From: Paragyromitra xinjiangensis | Taxonomy: Eukaryota; Ascomycota; Pezizomycetes; Pezizales; Discinaceae | DNA length: 64,000 nt | Assembly: GCA_038503065.1 (NCBI GenBank) | Contig: JBCAMK010000005.1 | Location: 434,001-498,000 of the forward strand | Direction of reading: 5' to 3' | Shown: positions 38,151-50,855 of the stretch, one piece after another | How the letters are laid out: each line of letters begins with the position of its first letter | How positions within the stretch are numbered: position 1 is the stretch's first letter | Notes under the pieces: model-generated | The model's database searches: none | The model's input: the letters and a program-made list of their open reading frames with translations, nothing else | Told to the model about the DNA's origin: nothing | Made by a program: the position numbers and the translations under genes

Positions 38151-38163
38151 GAACAACAGCAAA

Positions 38164-39243
38164 ATGTTCAGAAAGGGAAAACCCTCTACATCCTCACCTG
38201 CAGGCTCGCCAGCCACCCCAATCTCGCTACCATTAAGAAGCCGCCCTATACCAATCCCCTCCAGAATCTCCCCCTCCTCTAAAGCTTCAAGCCTCCCAAG
38301 ATCTTCACCATCCACCCAAGTCCCACTAAACCACAGCCCATCCTCCCCTCTATCACCAACCTACTGTCTCTCACAAGCATCCGGCAGTCCCTCCTCCCCA
38401 CCCATCCTCCTCCACCTAGAATTCCCCAGCCTCCTCGACATGTGGGCTCTATGCCAACAAATCGGGTTCATGTACCACTTCTTCATCGACACAGTCACAG
38501 CAACCACCATCCTCCCCACCACAGCCAAAATCCTCCAAAAGAACCTCATGTTCAAAATATCCGAAGAAGCCCTCATCATCGCCCGCGAGTTCGCAGTCCT
38601 CATCAACCACTACGCCAACACTCACGAACTCGGCCAACGCCAAGATCCTCACTGGTCCATCAGAAAATCACCTAGGTTCAAGATGCTTTGTTCCGCGTGT
38701 GCTGACAATTCAAGTACAATCTTCGGCGAGCGGCTTGGAAGACGGTTAGATACCGGGGAAGTCTATACCCCTCCGTTTTCTCCGTCGAGTCGGCATGCGT
38801 CGAGACCTAGGTACCAAGGAATCTCATCGGAGAAAAACGATAATATGGTTCGTGGGATCGAATACAAGATTGATGATTGGAATAACTCTATCAAAGAGTT
38901 TATTGAGTCGTTTGATCCTTACCACCCGCCTGCGGCGGTGAAGGTGATGATGATGACGGCGAACCAGATGCGGCTTGCTGCGAATGGGGTGATTAAGATT
39001 GTTGAGTTTCATTATAGGATTGCGTTGCAGCTGAGGCCTATTGAAGGGGTTTCTGAGGCTGAGATGGTTTACTTGGAGATGGTGAAGGATCGGGGAGGTG
39101 AGTTGGATGGGAAGATTAAGGAGGAGTTGTTGAATGTGGCTTGGAGGACGGAGAAGAAGTTGCATACTTTGGTGGTGGTGAGGAGTCGGCCGAAGAGTGG
39201 GAGTAGTCTAGTGAGAAGGAGGAGAGTGGAGAGTGGAGGGTAA
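38164..39243 (+). CDS. Orphan protein, single exon, 359 residues
   Basis: An uninterrupted frame starts in good context (AGCAAAATGTTC). The first 85 residues are a Ser/Pro-rich, probably disordered leader. From about residue 88 the protein looks folded: hydrophobic and aromatic residues alternate with charged ones (for example MWALCQQIGFMYHFFIDTV and REFAVLINHYANTHE), suggesting an alpha-helical domain. The end is basic (VRRRRVESGG). No known domain is recognised. Third-position usage is odd: the first half strongly prefers C on this strand and the last third strongly prefers G. Overlapping frames on both strands are shadows. The gene appears intact, with no paralogue in the window. Confidence 0.75.
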   Translation: MFRKGKPSTSSPAGSPATPISLPLRSRPIPIPSRISPSSKASSLPRSSPSTQVPLNHSPSSPLSPTYCLSQASGSPSSPPILLHLEFPSLLDMWALCQQIGFMYHFFIDTVTATTILPTTAKILQKNLMFKISEEALIIAREFAVLINHYANTHELGQRQDPHWSIRKSPRFKMLCSACADNSSTIFGERLGRRLDTGEVYTPPFSPSSRHASRPRYQGISSEKNDNMVRGIEYKIDDWNNSIKEFIESFDPYHPPAAVKVMMMTANQMRLAANGVIKIVEFHYRIALQLRPIEGVSEAEMVYLEMVKDRGGELDGKIKEELLNVAWRTEKKLHTLVVVRSRPKSGSSLVRRRRVESGG

Positions 39244-42200
39244 GGCGATGGGTAGTTTCTATATTCTGCTGTTTCCTCAGGTGGGAGTGAGGTTTGGGGT
39301 GAGACATTGATAATGTGGAGGATTATTTGTTTCTATCATCGGAATAAATAAAATTGACACTCGGTATAACAATGAGCAGTGTGGTACCACCACAGACGTA
39401 GGTCTACAAGTTTCATCATTACTAAAGCCGTGCATATCTGCGATGCCTTGGTAGCTAACATTGCTAATAAATAAGACACCAATACGAGGTTAAAGAAAAG
39501 CTAAACGAAACAAATCACGAAGGCTTCCTTAACCTGACGCCCTCGCCGTTATCCCCAGCCAGCCTAACGAAAAACCAAGCCAGGGAGACCGTCACGAGCC
39601 TTACAGTGATTGTACTCCTTTCGAGGCTCAGGAGCCATGCAGGGGGTTCTAATGTAAGAACTCTCTTCAACATCTATGTTAATAACAACTCCAGCTGCTG
39701 AGTATTGTCAGTAGCTTCAAGGTTCCATTGTCAAACTAGCAAGCGAGGAAACTAGCATTTCCCGCTCCAGTCGCCCCCCCGGCTGAAAGGCCTGCTTTTA
39801 TTGAACCCAATGGCCAAATCTGCTTTATCCTGACAAGGCTAGCCTACCTACACTCTAATTTCAACGCGCGCTTGGGGTACCTACCCAGCGCACCGACAAC
39901 AATTTCACACACTATTCACGGTTTAAACCCTACGTTGGGCCCACTTTCACCCATCGTGCATGGGATTCGCAAATATCGGCCTTGCGTTCCGGTTTGAAAC
40001 TCGGGTTGCCACTAAGATATGTCAGGGGTTATAACCCGCGTTGTGTTCAACTTGGCTATACCCTACATCAATGTGGTCCACGAGGAAACTCGCGGCGAGT
40101 AGGGGAGTATGCCTCGAGGCACCTCGGGCTAATAGAGGAGTCGACATTGGATGGCTCGAGGCAATTGGGTTGGCCTCTAGCTGTTCGGGGTACCTCGAGG
40201 TATAAGGGTACTGTTAAGTATCGATAACAATACTTAATATATTAACCGCTACATGTAGTACTGATAACAACTATTTCAAGAGGAATCTCAATAGATACCC
40301 AGTGTGCATAACCCTCAGATCATCCGAATGCCGTCTGAGTAGCTATTCAGTACCAGAGAGTATTTTGTTAGCTGGTTTGACAGCTGAAAATACGATAGTT
40401 GATAAAAGTTTCGAATGCCATAGATATCTAAGCCGGCTGGTAGCCAGTATCGGAGAGCTCCCAAGATCTAAAACCTCGAGTCGCTTCGAGGCGCGCAGTT
40501 AAACTTGCCACGATGCACATGGTGTTCGTAGTTCCTTGCTTCATATTGCCTTGGGGCAAGGCCTCGAGTAAGCTTGTCTTTTGAACCACACTGTGCTACT
40601 ACCTAGGAGGCTGTTCTTAGTCAAACCTCAGGTTTGAAATATATTAGGGCGACGGAAATCGATATAGCACGCGAAGCAACCTATTAAAATGGGAGAATTT
40701 TGCTGGGAAAGCCAATTGAGCTGGTAGTATTCCTCTGTTCGGTAACTGCCTGCGCTGTGAAAAGTGTTATCAACGGGCCGTGAGCGAAACAAACTTTCAC
40801 GTATCAACGGTACTTGGACTTCGCTCATCCTCGAAACTTCGGATGAACCCGGGGAATGGAAATACTGTTGAAAATCTTGCTGAACTACCTACTTACATCG
40901 TTGTAGGTTGATAAAGGGAAATATTTCGTGTTTTACTCATTGGACAAGTAAATCTCTATCACAACCACCCGATCTTTTATCTCTATCTTCTGTAGCCATA
41001 GCACTCCTCACCAGGCGTATCGACTGAGCTGGGGTTTTTTTGTTTCGTGTATAGACTTAATCCTTAGTTTCAATGCCCCCGGGCTTTGCAACAAACTACG
41101 GATTCCAAAAACACCGCTACGTGGTACCGCGTCGCCTAATATAACCAAATAGCCCTAACCGAAACTTAAAGTGGCATAGGCCGAATGGTGAGCAACCCTC
41201 AACGCTCTGAGAAATTCACTACTGCATACGCTGCGCTTTATAAGACTTCCAATTGATATTTTTCGAGCAGTTATTTCACTGCTGCCTCCCCTGATACTGG
41301 CGCTCCGTATTGCGCTTTAGCAATATCGCGCATTCCCTCTAGTGGAGGACTTGTTACTTGCACTATCCCGTCCGTGCAGCGATACTAGCGAAAGAAAGTA
41401 GGATGACGGAAGGGGGAGAGGATGTGTGGTGTGGGCCTCAGCTATCTCCCCTCATTATTTGAAAACTGCGTTAGGAGATTGATGGTAGGAACGTGGGGTA
41501 GGTGAGCAGCATGATCTATCGCTACTCGTTATGCTTGAAACGAGCTCGAGTGACCAAAATACGATACGGCACTCCATAAGGACAGGGGTGGGGGGATCAG
41601 CTGACTTGATGTCGATGCTGAAATATATTTGCCTCTAATTGTGCGCAGGGGAGATATCGGGGGATGTCAACGAAAAAGCAGTTTTGCGGCAAGAGATAGC
41701 TTGGGCGGTATGGTAAAGTCAGCGCAGCGGAATATCGCGAGTGAGGCCCTTAAACAATTTCACTCGTCAGCAAGTAGTTACCGAAGCTCAGCGTCCATCG
41801 AAGGTTAGGTACCGAAGGTCAGACTATTCATCGCAGCTCTTGGGATGTTATGTTGGAAGACCGTCCTAGTACAGGGTTGCTTGAGAGTGAGTTCAAGGAT
41901 AGAGATTGGTGAGGGATACGTGAGCACACGGTGCCCGAGGAGCTAGAGAGTGCCCCAGCACAAGCTTATAGACAAGAGGGCCCTGCCTGCTCACCGAGTA
42001 TAAATTATGGAGCGTTTCCTTCCTATTTCCCTACAGCTTATGAGCCCGGTTTTGCGCCTATAGCCATTTGCTCTATGTATCAGTATTGCCTTTACAGCAT
42101 ACCACTAAATAAGCTTATTTGAGCCGCATTTTGAGCCTCACGTACTTATGGCTCGGAGCTAGCATCTTTAATTCCGCCGTCTCCTGAGCTTGCTGGCTCC

Positions 42201-44690
42201 TGACCTCGCTACCTAGACATCGCTACTGCTAGAGTTTGCTTTCCCTCAGCCTCGCTTCCTTAACCTCGTTTTCTCTCCATTTTACAAACTGCTAAGCTCG
42301 CTGGCTCGAGATCCAGCTACTCCAATTTCACGAGACTCGCGAGTTCTCGGCCTGGCTGTCTCTACTTGCTAGGCTGAAGAGTGAGGTAGGATATGCATAA
42401 AGGAGAATGGCAGCTACTCTCGCCACTATTAGCAATTCGCTTAGTGACAATTGTAAGCAAGCTGCTGAGTCGTACTTCAGATATTTCTAGTGCCGCTGCT
42501 CAACCACCTAGCTGATGTTGACAAAGTAGTTTTGACCAAGGTGCGTTCCTATGTTGGAGGTGTTTCTTCCCTTACAGCTCGATTATGCATCAGCTTGCCG
42601 CTGCTGCTGCCGTGATGGCTACCCTTACCAAAATCAGACTCAACACTCACAGGCGTGGGCCTACCACAATGTTCACCCACCACAGTTACTAGAAATAGAG
42701 CTCCAATATCCTCACGTTTCTTCGCTCACAGAATGCCCTAAAAATTACTCTAGGCCTAGAGCACCTCTAGCAGCTGAGGGTGATGCAGTCGGCATTCAGG
42801 TTATAAACCACCACTACCTATATGTAGGCAAACACTACGCCCTATTAGTAATATCTTGCGCAGCCTCAGTTACCTTACGTCAAAACACCACAGCCCCAGC
42901 AGAGATTTGAGCTTCACTTGGAACCAGCCTTGATATCTCATGCTCCCGAGAAGTACGGCTGTCAGCCTTTGGCAACGTATTAATGGCCTTCCGGCCTTTG
43001 TGTAATCATCAAGATAGCCTGCGGGAATATGTGGAAACAAATGCCTGTATCGATTTGATACACTGCCATTCGCATTCGGTTTTCCCGACGCTCACACCCT
43101 ACGCACTAATAGCTGACCAGTCACTAGGCAAAAACATCTGGCTCCAAGAAGCACTCACATTACCGAGACTCCATTCTAGGGTGAGTTTTCCAAGTCAACT
43201 TCGCTCCTTGCTCTCTCTACCTCGCTTTCTTGCCTGGCACTATATCGCGTAATACCGGTGCCTTGTTGCTTTTCGAAAACTACCTCCACGGCCTGTTTAC
43301 GTACGAAGTTTATCAAGTCATTTGCTATCTTTTCTCCTATTATCACCACTTGGGAGGTGACACCTGACATCCGGCGAACTGCGAAAGCCCACATCGGGAC
43401 AGGAATTTTGAGCTGAAGAGAATGTATTGCTAGAGTGCTTCATACCATGGTGCAAGTACTGCAGCTGTAGCCCATTATTACTCGGTATCATTTCATTATC
43501 GTCATGGCCGCTGTCACTGCTGCCACTGCTGTTAGCACTATGGTTAGTGCGCTGAAGCCTGTGTGCCTCCAATATATTCATAATTCACTATAGGTGATAT
43601 TGTTGGGCTGGGTTTCATTAACGCCATAACTCGAAACTCTTGTACCCTATAACAATGAAACTATGAGTTAAAAGAAAAAGGGTGTCATTGTTCGGGATGC
43701 GGTGAAATATATACCCGCGCCATATTGGGAACGAATAGGGATGCGTTGTTTTCAAGTGAACATGTAGAATAACCAAGTAATCTAAATTGACACATCGTGG
43801 CTGGCAAATAACTTTCCTCTTCATCACAATCTTCTGTAGTCCCGAGCCAATAACACAGCTTAGAAACCATCTACTACAACCTCCTCTGCAAGTTACCATG
43901 GTATCGTCAAGTCCTGCCTCGTTTGTTGTTTGCTCAGGCCAATTATTTGGTTCAATACAGGGGTTTAAAGATGCGGTGCAAAAGTAGGCAAATCCCAAAA
44001 GGTTGAACTCGATATTAACAGCCTGGAGATGGAAGAACACCCGTCATTCACCTACTGTACCGTGGCTTGCAATATGAATACTGGTATATCGAGAATCGTT
44101 CACTTCCGCAGCTTCTATAACGTTGCTCGCAATATTTGAGAATAAGGAACTCGAGACATGATCATTGATACGCCACCAACATTAGGATACGCTGCTTACT
44201 TGGAGCTGCCTGCGGGATACACACCACGATATCAGTAATAAAAGGACTGGATCCAGTGCAAGCCTAGCCGGAGATAATTTGCATGATGGTCGACTGTACC
44301 ATCGGCAGATCAATTTGGTTCGGTGAACCTAGAGTCGGGTGTGACTTGCGAGCTAAGTGCTCTACTGCAAAGGACCCCGGCACGAGTATATAGAAGAGAC
44401 GCACTGCCAGAGACAATAAGCTGTTGAGCCGTTCCTCACTTCCTGTGTACCTAATATATCCAACATGTCAAGACTAGCATAGAATCCGAGATTTGATTGT
44501 TGCCATGAGAAGGTTTGGGAGCGAGCTGGAGTGCAATTTTGGAGAGATCGACATGCCCTAGGTAGTTTTAGCAGTGTTGTTAATACCAGTATCCAATACC
44601 GGGGACTCTGGAGTGCAGACTGCCGTGTTGATATTCCTTGCAGTGATGTGTTTCACATGTCCACTCTCTTGAAGCTTCATTTGCTGCCCC
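39244..44690. other. Long gene-poor stretch of relics
   Basis: 40080-40600 has many CTCGAGG/CCTCGAG copies and an inverted repeat TTAAGTAT...ATACTTAA near 40213-40240. 42030-42300 shares a diverged segment (TATGAGCCCGG ... TTGAGCCGCA-TTTGAGCC) with 61600-61720, so it belongs to a dispersed repeat. No intact gene was found. Confidence 0.4.
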
Positions 44691-44699
44691 AATGGAACG

Positions 44700-44825
44700 T
44701 CATATATTTTTCAGCATGGAAGAGCCGCGCTTCTTCATACCGAGAAAGTTGTTGAAGAGCGAACGATTTAGCCGTTCGACTGGCTGCCCATTGAATCCTG
44801 TAGAAGTTGACTCGTTTCTTTTCTT
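44700..44825 (-). pseudogene. Possible Copia-type integrase relic
   Basis: On the minus strand one frame reads GFNGQPVERLNRSL, close to the Q-N-G-x-x-E-R-x-N-R-(T/S)-L segment around the last catalytic Glu of Copia integrases, and SSMLK follows at a plausible place. Nothing else of the element is readable nearby, so this is a short remnant at best. Confidence 0.3.
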
Positions 44826-45732
44826 CAAAACGTAGCAACTACGGGGTGTTTAGTGAAACCAATGGTTACTCAGCCATAGCGGCACAGGCTTAAGGACCCA
44901 AAGGTTCGATTCTTTTCTCCTAAATCCCCTGGATAGTTCGCTGTTATCACTCTATCTGTCGCGTTTTGTCTCTCATCCTTCGGGGCTTAGGTCTCGTAAA
45001 TAGTCCATACTACCCTATCTTCCTCGATGTTTGAAGGTTTTATCGACCCTTCCACTATTCCAGGAGTATCTTGAGGTTTTGCCACTGCACTTGCACAGCG
45101 ATTTAGCGATTTCAGCGGTGACGCGCTCTGGATATATAATTTTGTTGCTCGCTGTAGCGTCGGCAATGTGTATTAATTATCGACATTCTCCAAGTTGCCA
45201 GATATCGGGTTTTTCTGGGCTTCGTGACCCGAGGCTCCAGATAACACCGGTCTTTTCCCGGGAATTATTTTAGGTAATTCTAAGAGCTCGCCTTCAGGGA
45301 TTCATGTCAATGTAAAACAGGAATTAGGAACGGGCTTGCAATGTGAGTATATCACTACGAATTCAGCTTCATGACGGTGCAATGTCCGATGAAGCTCACA
45401 CTTATTCTAGACCTGTCCCCGGGGATTTCTTGCCGAACCTTTCGAATTTTGAGACGACATTCAGGCAATACCGCAAGTAGAGGATTGTGAGGACGGAGTG
45501 GGAGAACTTCTGAGGCTTGAGCGAAGAGAGCCAGATTGCATTAGGCGAGGAAAAGGGGTAGGTAGGTAGTGGGCGCCCAGCGAGGGGAAGGAGCCAGAAA
45601 GGGAGTTGGGTTGTTGGTGGGGGGGTGAGGTTTACTTTTCAACGGTCGTCGTGATTGCTAAGTAGATCGGTTGTTTGTATGCGAATGCAGAAACGGATTT
45701 TCGCATTGCAACAGCTAAGCAAAGGCCGGGTA

Positions 45733-45910
45733 AAGTGACTCCCGGCCGCACGACGAATCTGGCCGGATGGCGAATTCGGACAAAAACCCTTTTTTAACTT
45801 ACACGGTTAACCCCCAAAAGTTGGCTTGGCAAGACAGGTTTTCTAAAATAATATACGGTTTTTCCCAATTCGTCATCCGGCAAGATTCGCCATGCGGCCG
45901 GGAGTCACTG
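45733..45910. mobile_element. 178-bp MITE with long TIRs and TA duplication
   Basis: The two arms of about 55 nt are imperfect inverted repeats, each starting (A/C)AGTGACTCCCGGCCGCA and both containing CGAATCT-GCCGGATG. TA dinucleotides flank the element at 45731-45732 and 45911-45912, as in the Tc1/mariner/pogo group. No coding capacity. The single strand would fold into one long hairpin. The TIRs differ from those of the pogo element at 48.6 kb. Confidence 0.8.
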
Positions 45911-45912
45911 TA

Positions 45913-47845
45913 ATACCCCCTGGAATCCACCGAGATACAGATTTCCTCAATACCGCCCTACATAAGATCCAGATCAGTTAGTACAAATTATAACCCGGGG
46001 GCCTCGTTCCACGCTTACGGGCTGATAGAACGATATATAAGTATTTCATATAATTAGATCCATCTGATGTTTCTATTACTAGTGGGCTATAAGCGAGCTG
46101 AGATAGGCTATCTGAGCCTAACTTGAACGCCACTCCCAGGAATCGTGGCTCTACAAGCTAAATGGTTTCGCAAGAACCTAGGAGTGGTTCCGGACTACCA
46201 GTAACAGTAGAAGCTTCAATTAACCCCAACAATTTTTTGTTTAAACAAAGGCTGCAACTGCAATTGGTTGTAGATTTAACCAGAGAAATCGAGTGCTCAT
46301 TCATGATTGCCGGTCATAACCCAGTACCTGGGAACTTGGACCTCACTTACATACAGCAACCCTACTAGCACCTACTAGAACCAAAAATAGCGAGAATCCT
46401 GATACAAGAATACGTTCTAGGCTGAAAATTAATGGTGTTCTCACATTTTGGCCATACCAGTCTGCTTATGACCGAGCGAAACCACCCCTACAAACCGAAT
46501 ATTCTGATCGAAAATTTTATTAAAGTGAGGATACTCTGTGGATGTGCTCATACAAAGAGTTTGCCTTACTTCCAGCCCCATACACACAGCTCGCCTGCGG
46601 TACGCGACGAGCAGTGTGTATCATTGCGTCCCTAGACTAGCACCGAACTTACAGTTATACTATAAATGTGAAGTAATAGTTCTAGAATATTTTCCTCTAA
46701 CAACCAACTTGGCCTGGCGTAGGGGAGCTACAAAAAGTAATTTGATTTTGGCCTAAAAACACGTATCCTTATAGTTTCCCCGGGTCGTTACACGCTTTGC
46801 GCCTGATGAAATTCTTTCCTGCACTCTCATACACATGACCCATAAAAGAATTTAGTATGTAATAAACTCTTGTATCCGCTGCGTCAACGTCTATGATTCG
46901 TTTCCACGTAGTCAATACTTGAGATTAAACTACCGTATTCATTCGGATAACTCGTTGAACCTGAAATCTCCCAACAAGGCGCAAGACATCTCACGATCAT
47001 CTGGATAAGATAAGATACGATAAATAATTTAGCTTAACCCGAGATCAGAGATTACACGTTTAATGAATTATCCAAGTGAATACGATACGATAGATGGGCT
47101 AGTAAAGCAAGGTGTTAGGCTGACGCTCGTTCCCACCCCCTACTTACTGCACCTACTGCGTAGGTACTAGCATGCTCACCCTTCCGAGTTGTACTAGAAC
47201 TTTTTCGGACCTCTCTCAGTGCCTCAAATCTTCGTATGAACTTCGTGCTTAGTTTACTAGTAGATTCCGTGAGATTGCTTGTGCCCTTGGGGGGCTATAG
47301 GAGGCAAGAATCTACAAGTTCTCGGAGGCTTTCGCAGGCAAGTTGGCGCTTAGGTTTGTGGAATGTCCCATAGCAATACTTGAGAGGAGGAATGCCTCCC
47401 GAGTAGAAAAAGTCTCCACGAGAGCCTCCAGATATTTTTTTCAAATTTCTAACTAGCTCTCCGCCTTTTTTTGCTGCGGATCATAGGATGCAACAGTTTG
47501 TGTGTAAAGTACTGGGCACCAAATTCTGTTAGTCATGTTTTTGACCCTTAAGCTTGTTTCTCTTCACGATAGATCCTGCCTAATGACAGCGGATTCGTGG
47601 CTTTCGGTGGTAGGTCTGCGACGTCGCACACTACATGCACGACTATTGCTTTCTATGGCAACCGGAGTACTTCCTGTTCCGCATTAAGAACTATCAACGG
47701 TGCCCAGCACCCACCATCAACCATTCAATGGATTTCTTTTTACATGTATTGAGCGAACGAGCATGAACAGAATCGGCGAATTTTATTGGGTTTAATAATT
47801 TGCCCGATCAGCCAAGTAATATGTAGCCTCTTGGCGTTAAAAGAT
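45913..47845. other. Stretch without a convincing gene
   Basis: Only short unsupported frames (46162-46368, 46432-46635 and 46538-46756). Nothing assignable. Confidence 0.4.
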
Positions 47846-47853
47846 CCCCCGAG

Positions 47854-47863
47854 TATAAAAAGG
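47854..47863 (+). promoter_or_regulatory. TATA box of the duplicated-exon locus
   Basis: TATAAAAAGG at 47854-47863 is a near-ideal TATA box. A C/T-rich CTTCTTCTTCTCACAAACACCAG lead starts about 20-30 nt downstream. Confidence 0.6.
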
Positions 47864-47899
47864 GGTCACTACCCACCTTCTTCTTCTCACAAACACCAG

Positions 47900-48430
47900 G
47901 CAACGGGCAGTATCCGGTAGATTGCTACGGCGTCTATCGGGGCTTGGGGACACCGCTTCTGCCCCAATCCATTGCTGCCCACGAGCCAAGAAGGAGCCAC
48001 CCGGTGAAGCACTTGCGCTGTGGGAGGAGCCCTTTCCCAGACTGGGCAAGGATTCCCTACAGATCCCGTGAGAGGTTAACATGCCCTCTGTCCCTCTTTC
48101 TTTCTTTTGTTTTTTTTTTTACGGTTTGTCAACGGTTTGTTTTTCTTTTTTCTCTCGCTCCCCCTTCCTTCCTCGTAGACCCCCCTCGTAGACCATTCGT
48201 AGATAACCGATTTAGCATACTAACATTTAACTTACTTTAATAATAGGCACCGGGCAGTAACCGGTAGATGCGACGGCGTCTATCGGGGCTTGAGGGCTCT
48301 GCTTCTACCTCAAGCCAATGCTGCCCAAGAGCCTAGAAGAAGCCACTTGGTGAAGCACTCGCACTGTGGGGAGAGTCCTTTCACAGACTGGACAAGGACC
48401 CCCTCCAGATCCTGCGAGAGGTTAACATAC
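47900..48430 (+). repeat. Tandem exon-like duplication of unknown product
   Basis: Copy A (47900-48074) and copy B (48247-48420) are 175 and 174 nt and roughly 80% alike by eye. Each is preceded by an AG acceptor-like end (ACACCAG and TAATAATAG, the second with a TTTAACTTAC branch-like site). Each is followed by the same GTTAACAT. A T-rich stretch lies after each. One frame reads conserved residues in both copies (EPRRSH(P/L)VKH and (R/E)SPF-DW), but a 1-nt length difference early on breaks strict frame identity, and there is no convincing ATG. It could be a small coding gene with a duplicated exon or a non-coding spliced RNA. The pogo transposon sits 200 nt downstream. Confidence 0.45.
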
Positions 48431-50855
48431 CTTCTCTTTCTTTTTTTTTCTTTGTTTTTTCTTTTCTTTCTTTTGGTCTCTTTTTTGTATATTAGTTTTA
48501 ATTTAATCTTTTTGACTGCTTTTTGATTGTGTGTGTGTGCGTTCTCCTTTCTATGGTGATTGATTCCTGCTTTAGCTAGCGTTGCTTGTTTGTTAGTGTT
48601 GTGGCGTGGGTTACCATTCTATTACATGTACCGCAGAAATTGACGAGAACCGGAATGGCGCTAAGAGGTGGAAATAAGAAGTGGCGCTCTGGGCAAGACA
48701 GAGAAGTGTGAGGCGAGGTCTCAGAGTGTGTCATTCCCAACTTCCTTCCAACCTCACCTCATCTCAGGAGTCAAAACCTCGCTACCAGGAATTTATGAAT
48801 TCTATCAATTAGTATACCCCATCCATTGAATTTGAGATAATTAATGACATTTTTGGGCTTTCTCGCTGACTTGAGATAAATCTCAACTTTTTAGACCCGT
48901 GCTTCACGTATCTACTACTTCCTTTGAGAATGAAATCCCGAGTCACCACACTGATCCAGCGAGCCGTTACACGACCGAAGCTTGATGTTACGCGAAGTGT
49001 TTTTCGCTGTTTTAATTCCTTTTCGACCATGCCGTGGCTGTTTTATGAGTCTTTAGAGACATGAAGAGCTTGTTGGCACGGTATGATGACTCAAAATGTC
49101 AATAATTATAGGAACACGAGGAGTCAAGTGTTGGGTGTGAGCCATGTCATTTAGAAGATAAATAAGATGGAGTTTAGTCCCACGGTAATGATCAAGCTCA
49201 AAGTTAAATTGATGATTATACAGCTTCTACAGATCGATAACCATGGATCTCTCAAGACTTCTTAATCCTGTCCTACCCCCGATATCTCAAGCTACTACTC
49301 AAGCTATCCTCCCATCGAACCATTCAGACCCGAGTCCACCATCAACTACAGGAAAATTTCTTATGCGCACTCCCCTCCTTCCAACCTCCACCAACTCCCT
49401 CCAACCATATGTGGTTCCAAGCTCAGAACAAAATCATACCATCTTAGAGTCAAAGCACAACAAACCTCAAACCACTAGCAAAAAGCCACGGAAAAAGCGA
49501 AATCAAAGTGAATTGGACTCAGAATCTTCTCATAAAACTCAACTCTCTATTTCCCGCCCAGGTCCAACTTCACAGCCAGTTTTGAAAAAGCCACGCAAGT
49601 ATGCACAACCTCGGCTAGAAGTTCACCGTACCTATACTCGAGAGTTCAAATTGGCTGTTCTTTCATGGTGGATACATTTTCAAATTCCTCGATCTCATTC
49701 ACCATCGGGTTTACCACGATCTCCTTATGCTTGGGAGGTACATGAACGATACCTTGTTCCTATGTCAACACTTTACGACTGGCATGAGAATGAATCAGTT
49801 ATTGTTCAAAGCACTAGCAAGACTAGAACAAACCAGAGTGGTTTAGGAGTCTGTACTTGCAAGTGGCCGGAGATGGAGGTTTTGATTTATGCAGCATACC
49901 AGAAACGAAGAGATGAAAGAAAGTCTGTTCGGCGTGGTTGGTTTAGAAGGGTAGCAAGAGAAGCTTTTGTTCAATCATATCCCAATCTTGAACTTGAGTT
50001 ATTTCTTTTCTCCAATGGTTGATTTTTCGGTTTTTTATCTCGGTCCAGTATCACTCTACGGTTTGCAACAAACAAATCTCAAAAAATTCCCGAAGATTAT
50101 CTTGCAGTTATAGTCAACTGGTTTCAATTCAATCGACAAAATGCACAAGTACGTCCAGGCACAACAGACGAAACGAGAGTTGTCGGTCGATATATACTTG
50201 ATAGTATATGCAATATGGATAAGACGCCACTACCTTTTGAATATCTCAATGGTCAGACCTATGCAGATAAAGGCAGCAAATTGGTTCAAGTTAAAGCTAG
50301 CAACAGTGGGTGGGACAAGCGTCAAGCAACATTGGTTCTAGCGATTTTTGCTAGTGGAAAAAATCTCGTTAAACCTTTGATTTTGTTTAAAGGGCAAGAG
50401 TCATATGAAGTAACAAAAAAGAATCAACATCATATCCGGAAGCGGCAAGAAGAGATGGCTAGATATGATTCTCGTGTTGTTGTGAAGTGGAATCCTAACG
50501 CATACACCAATGCTGAAGTTCTCATTGAATGGATTCAGGAGATGTTAGTTCCTGCACTGCCACCTGGACCTCGAATGCTCGCATTAGATGTTGCTAAGTT
50601 TCACAAAACTGATGCCGTTCTTGATACACTTCGATCACACAATATTTTACCTACCATGGTTCCAGCAGGTTGTACTGGACTTGTACAGCCTCTTGATGTG
50701 TCAGTTAACAAGCCATTGAAAAATATCCTTCGAGATTTGCTTGATGATGCACTTGATGAATATGAGAAGTTACACAAGAAGGATTTATGTGAAATGCGAA
50801 AGTCTGACTTGAATGCTGTTGCGGAAAGAAGGGTTTTAGTTACACATTGTGTTGC

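Noticed and set aside
38361..39165. Antisense and alternate-frame ORFs over the 38.2-kb gene
   Set aside because: The His/Arg-rich peptides arise from biased codons read in the wrong frame.
40080..40600. LTR-like region with CTCGAGG clusters and a TTAAGTAT/ATACTTAA inverted repeat
   Set aside because: No matching partner repeat or target duplication was found.
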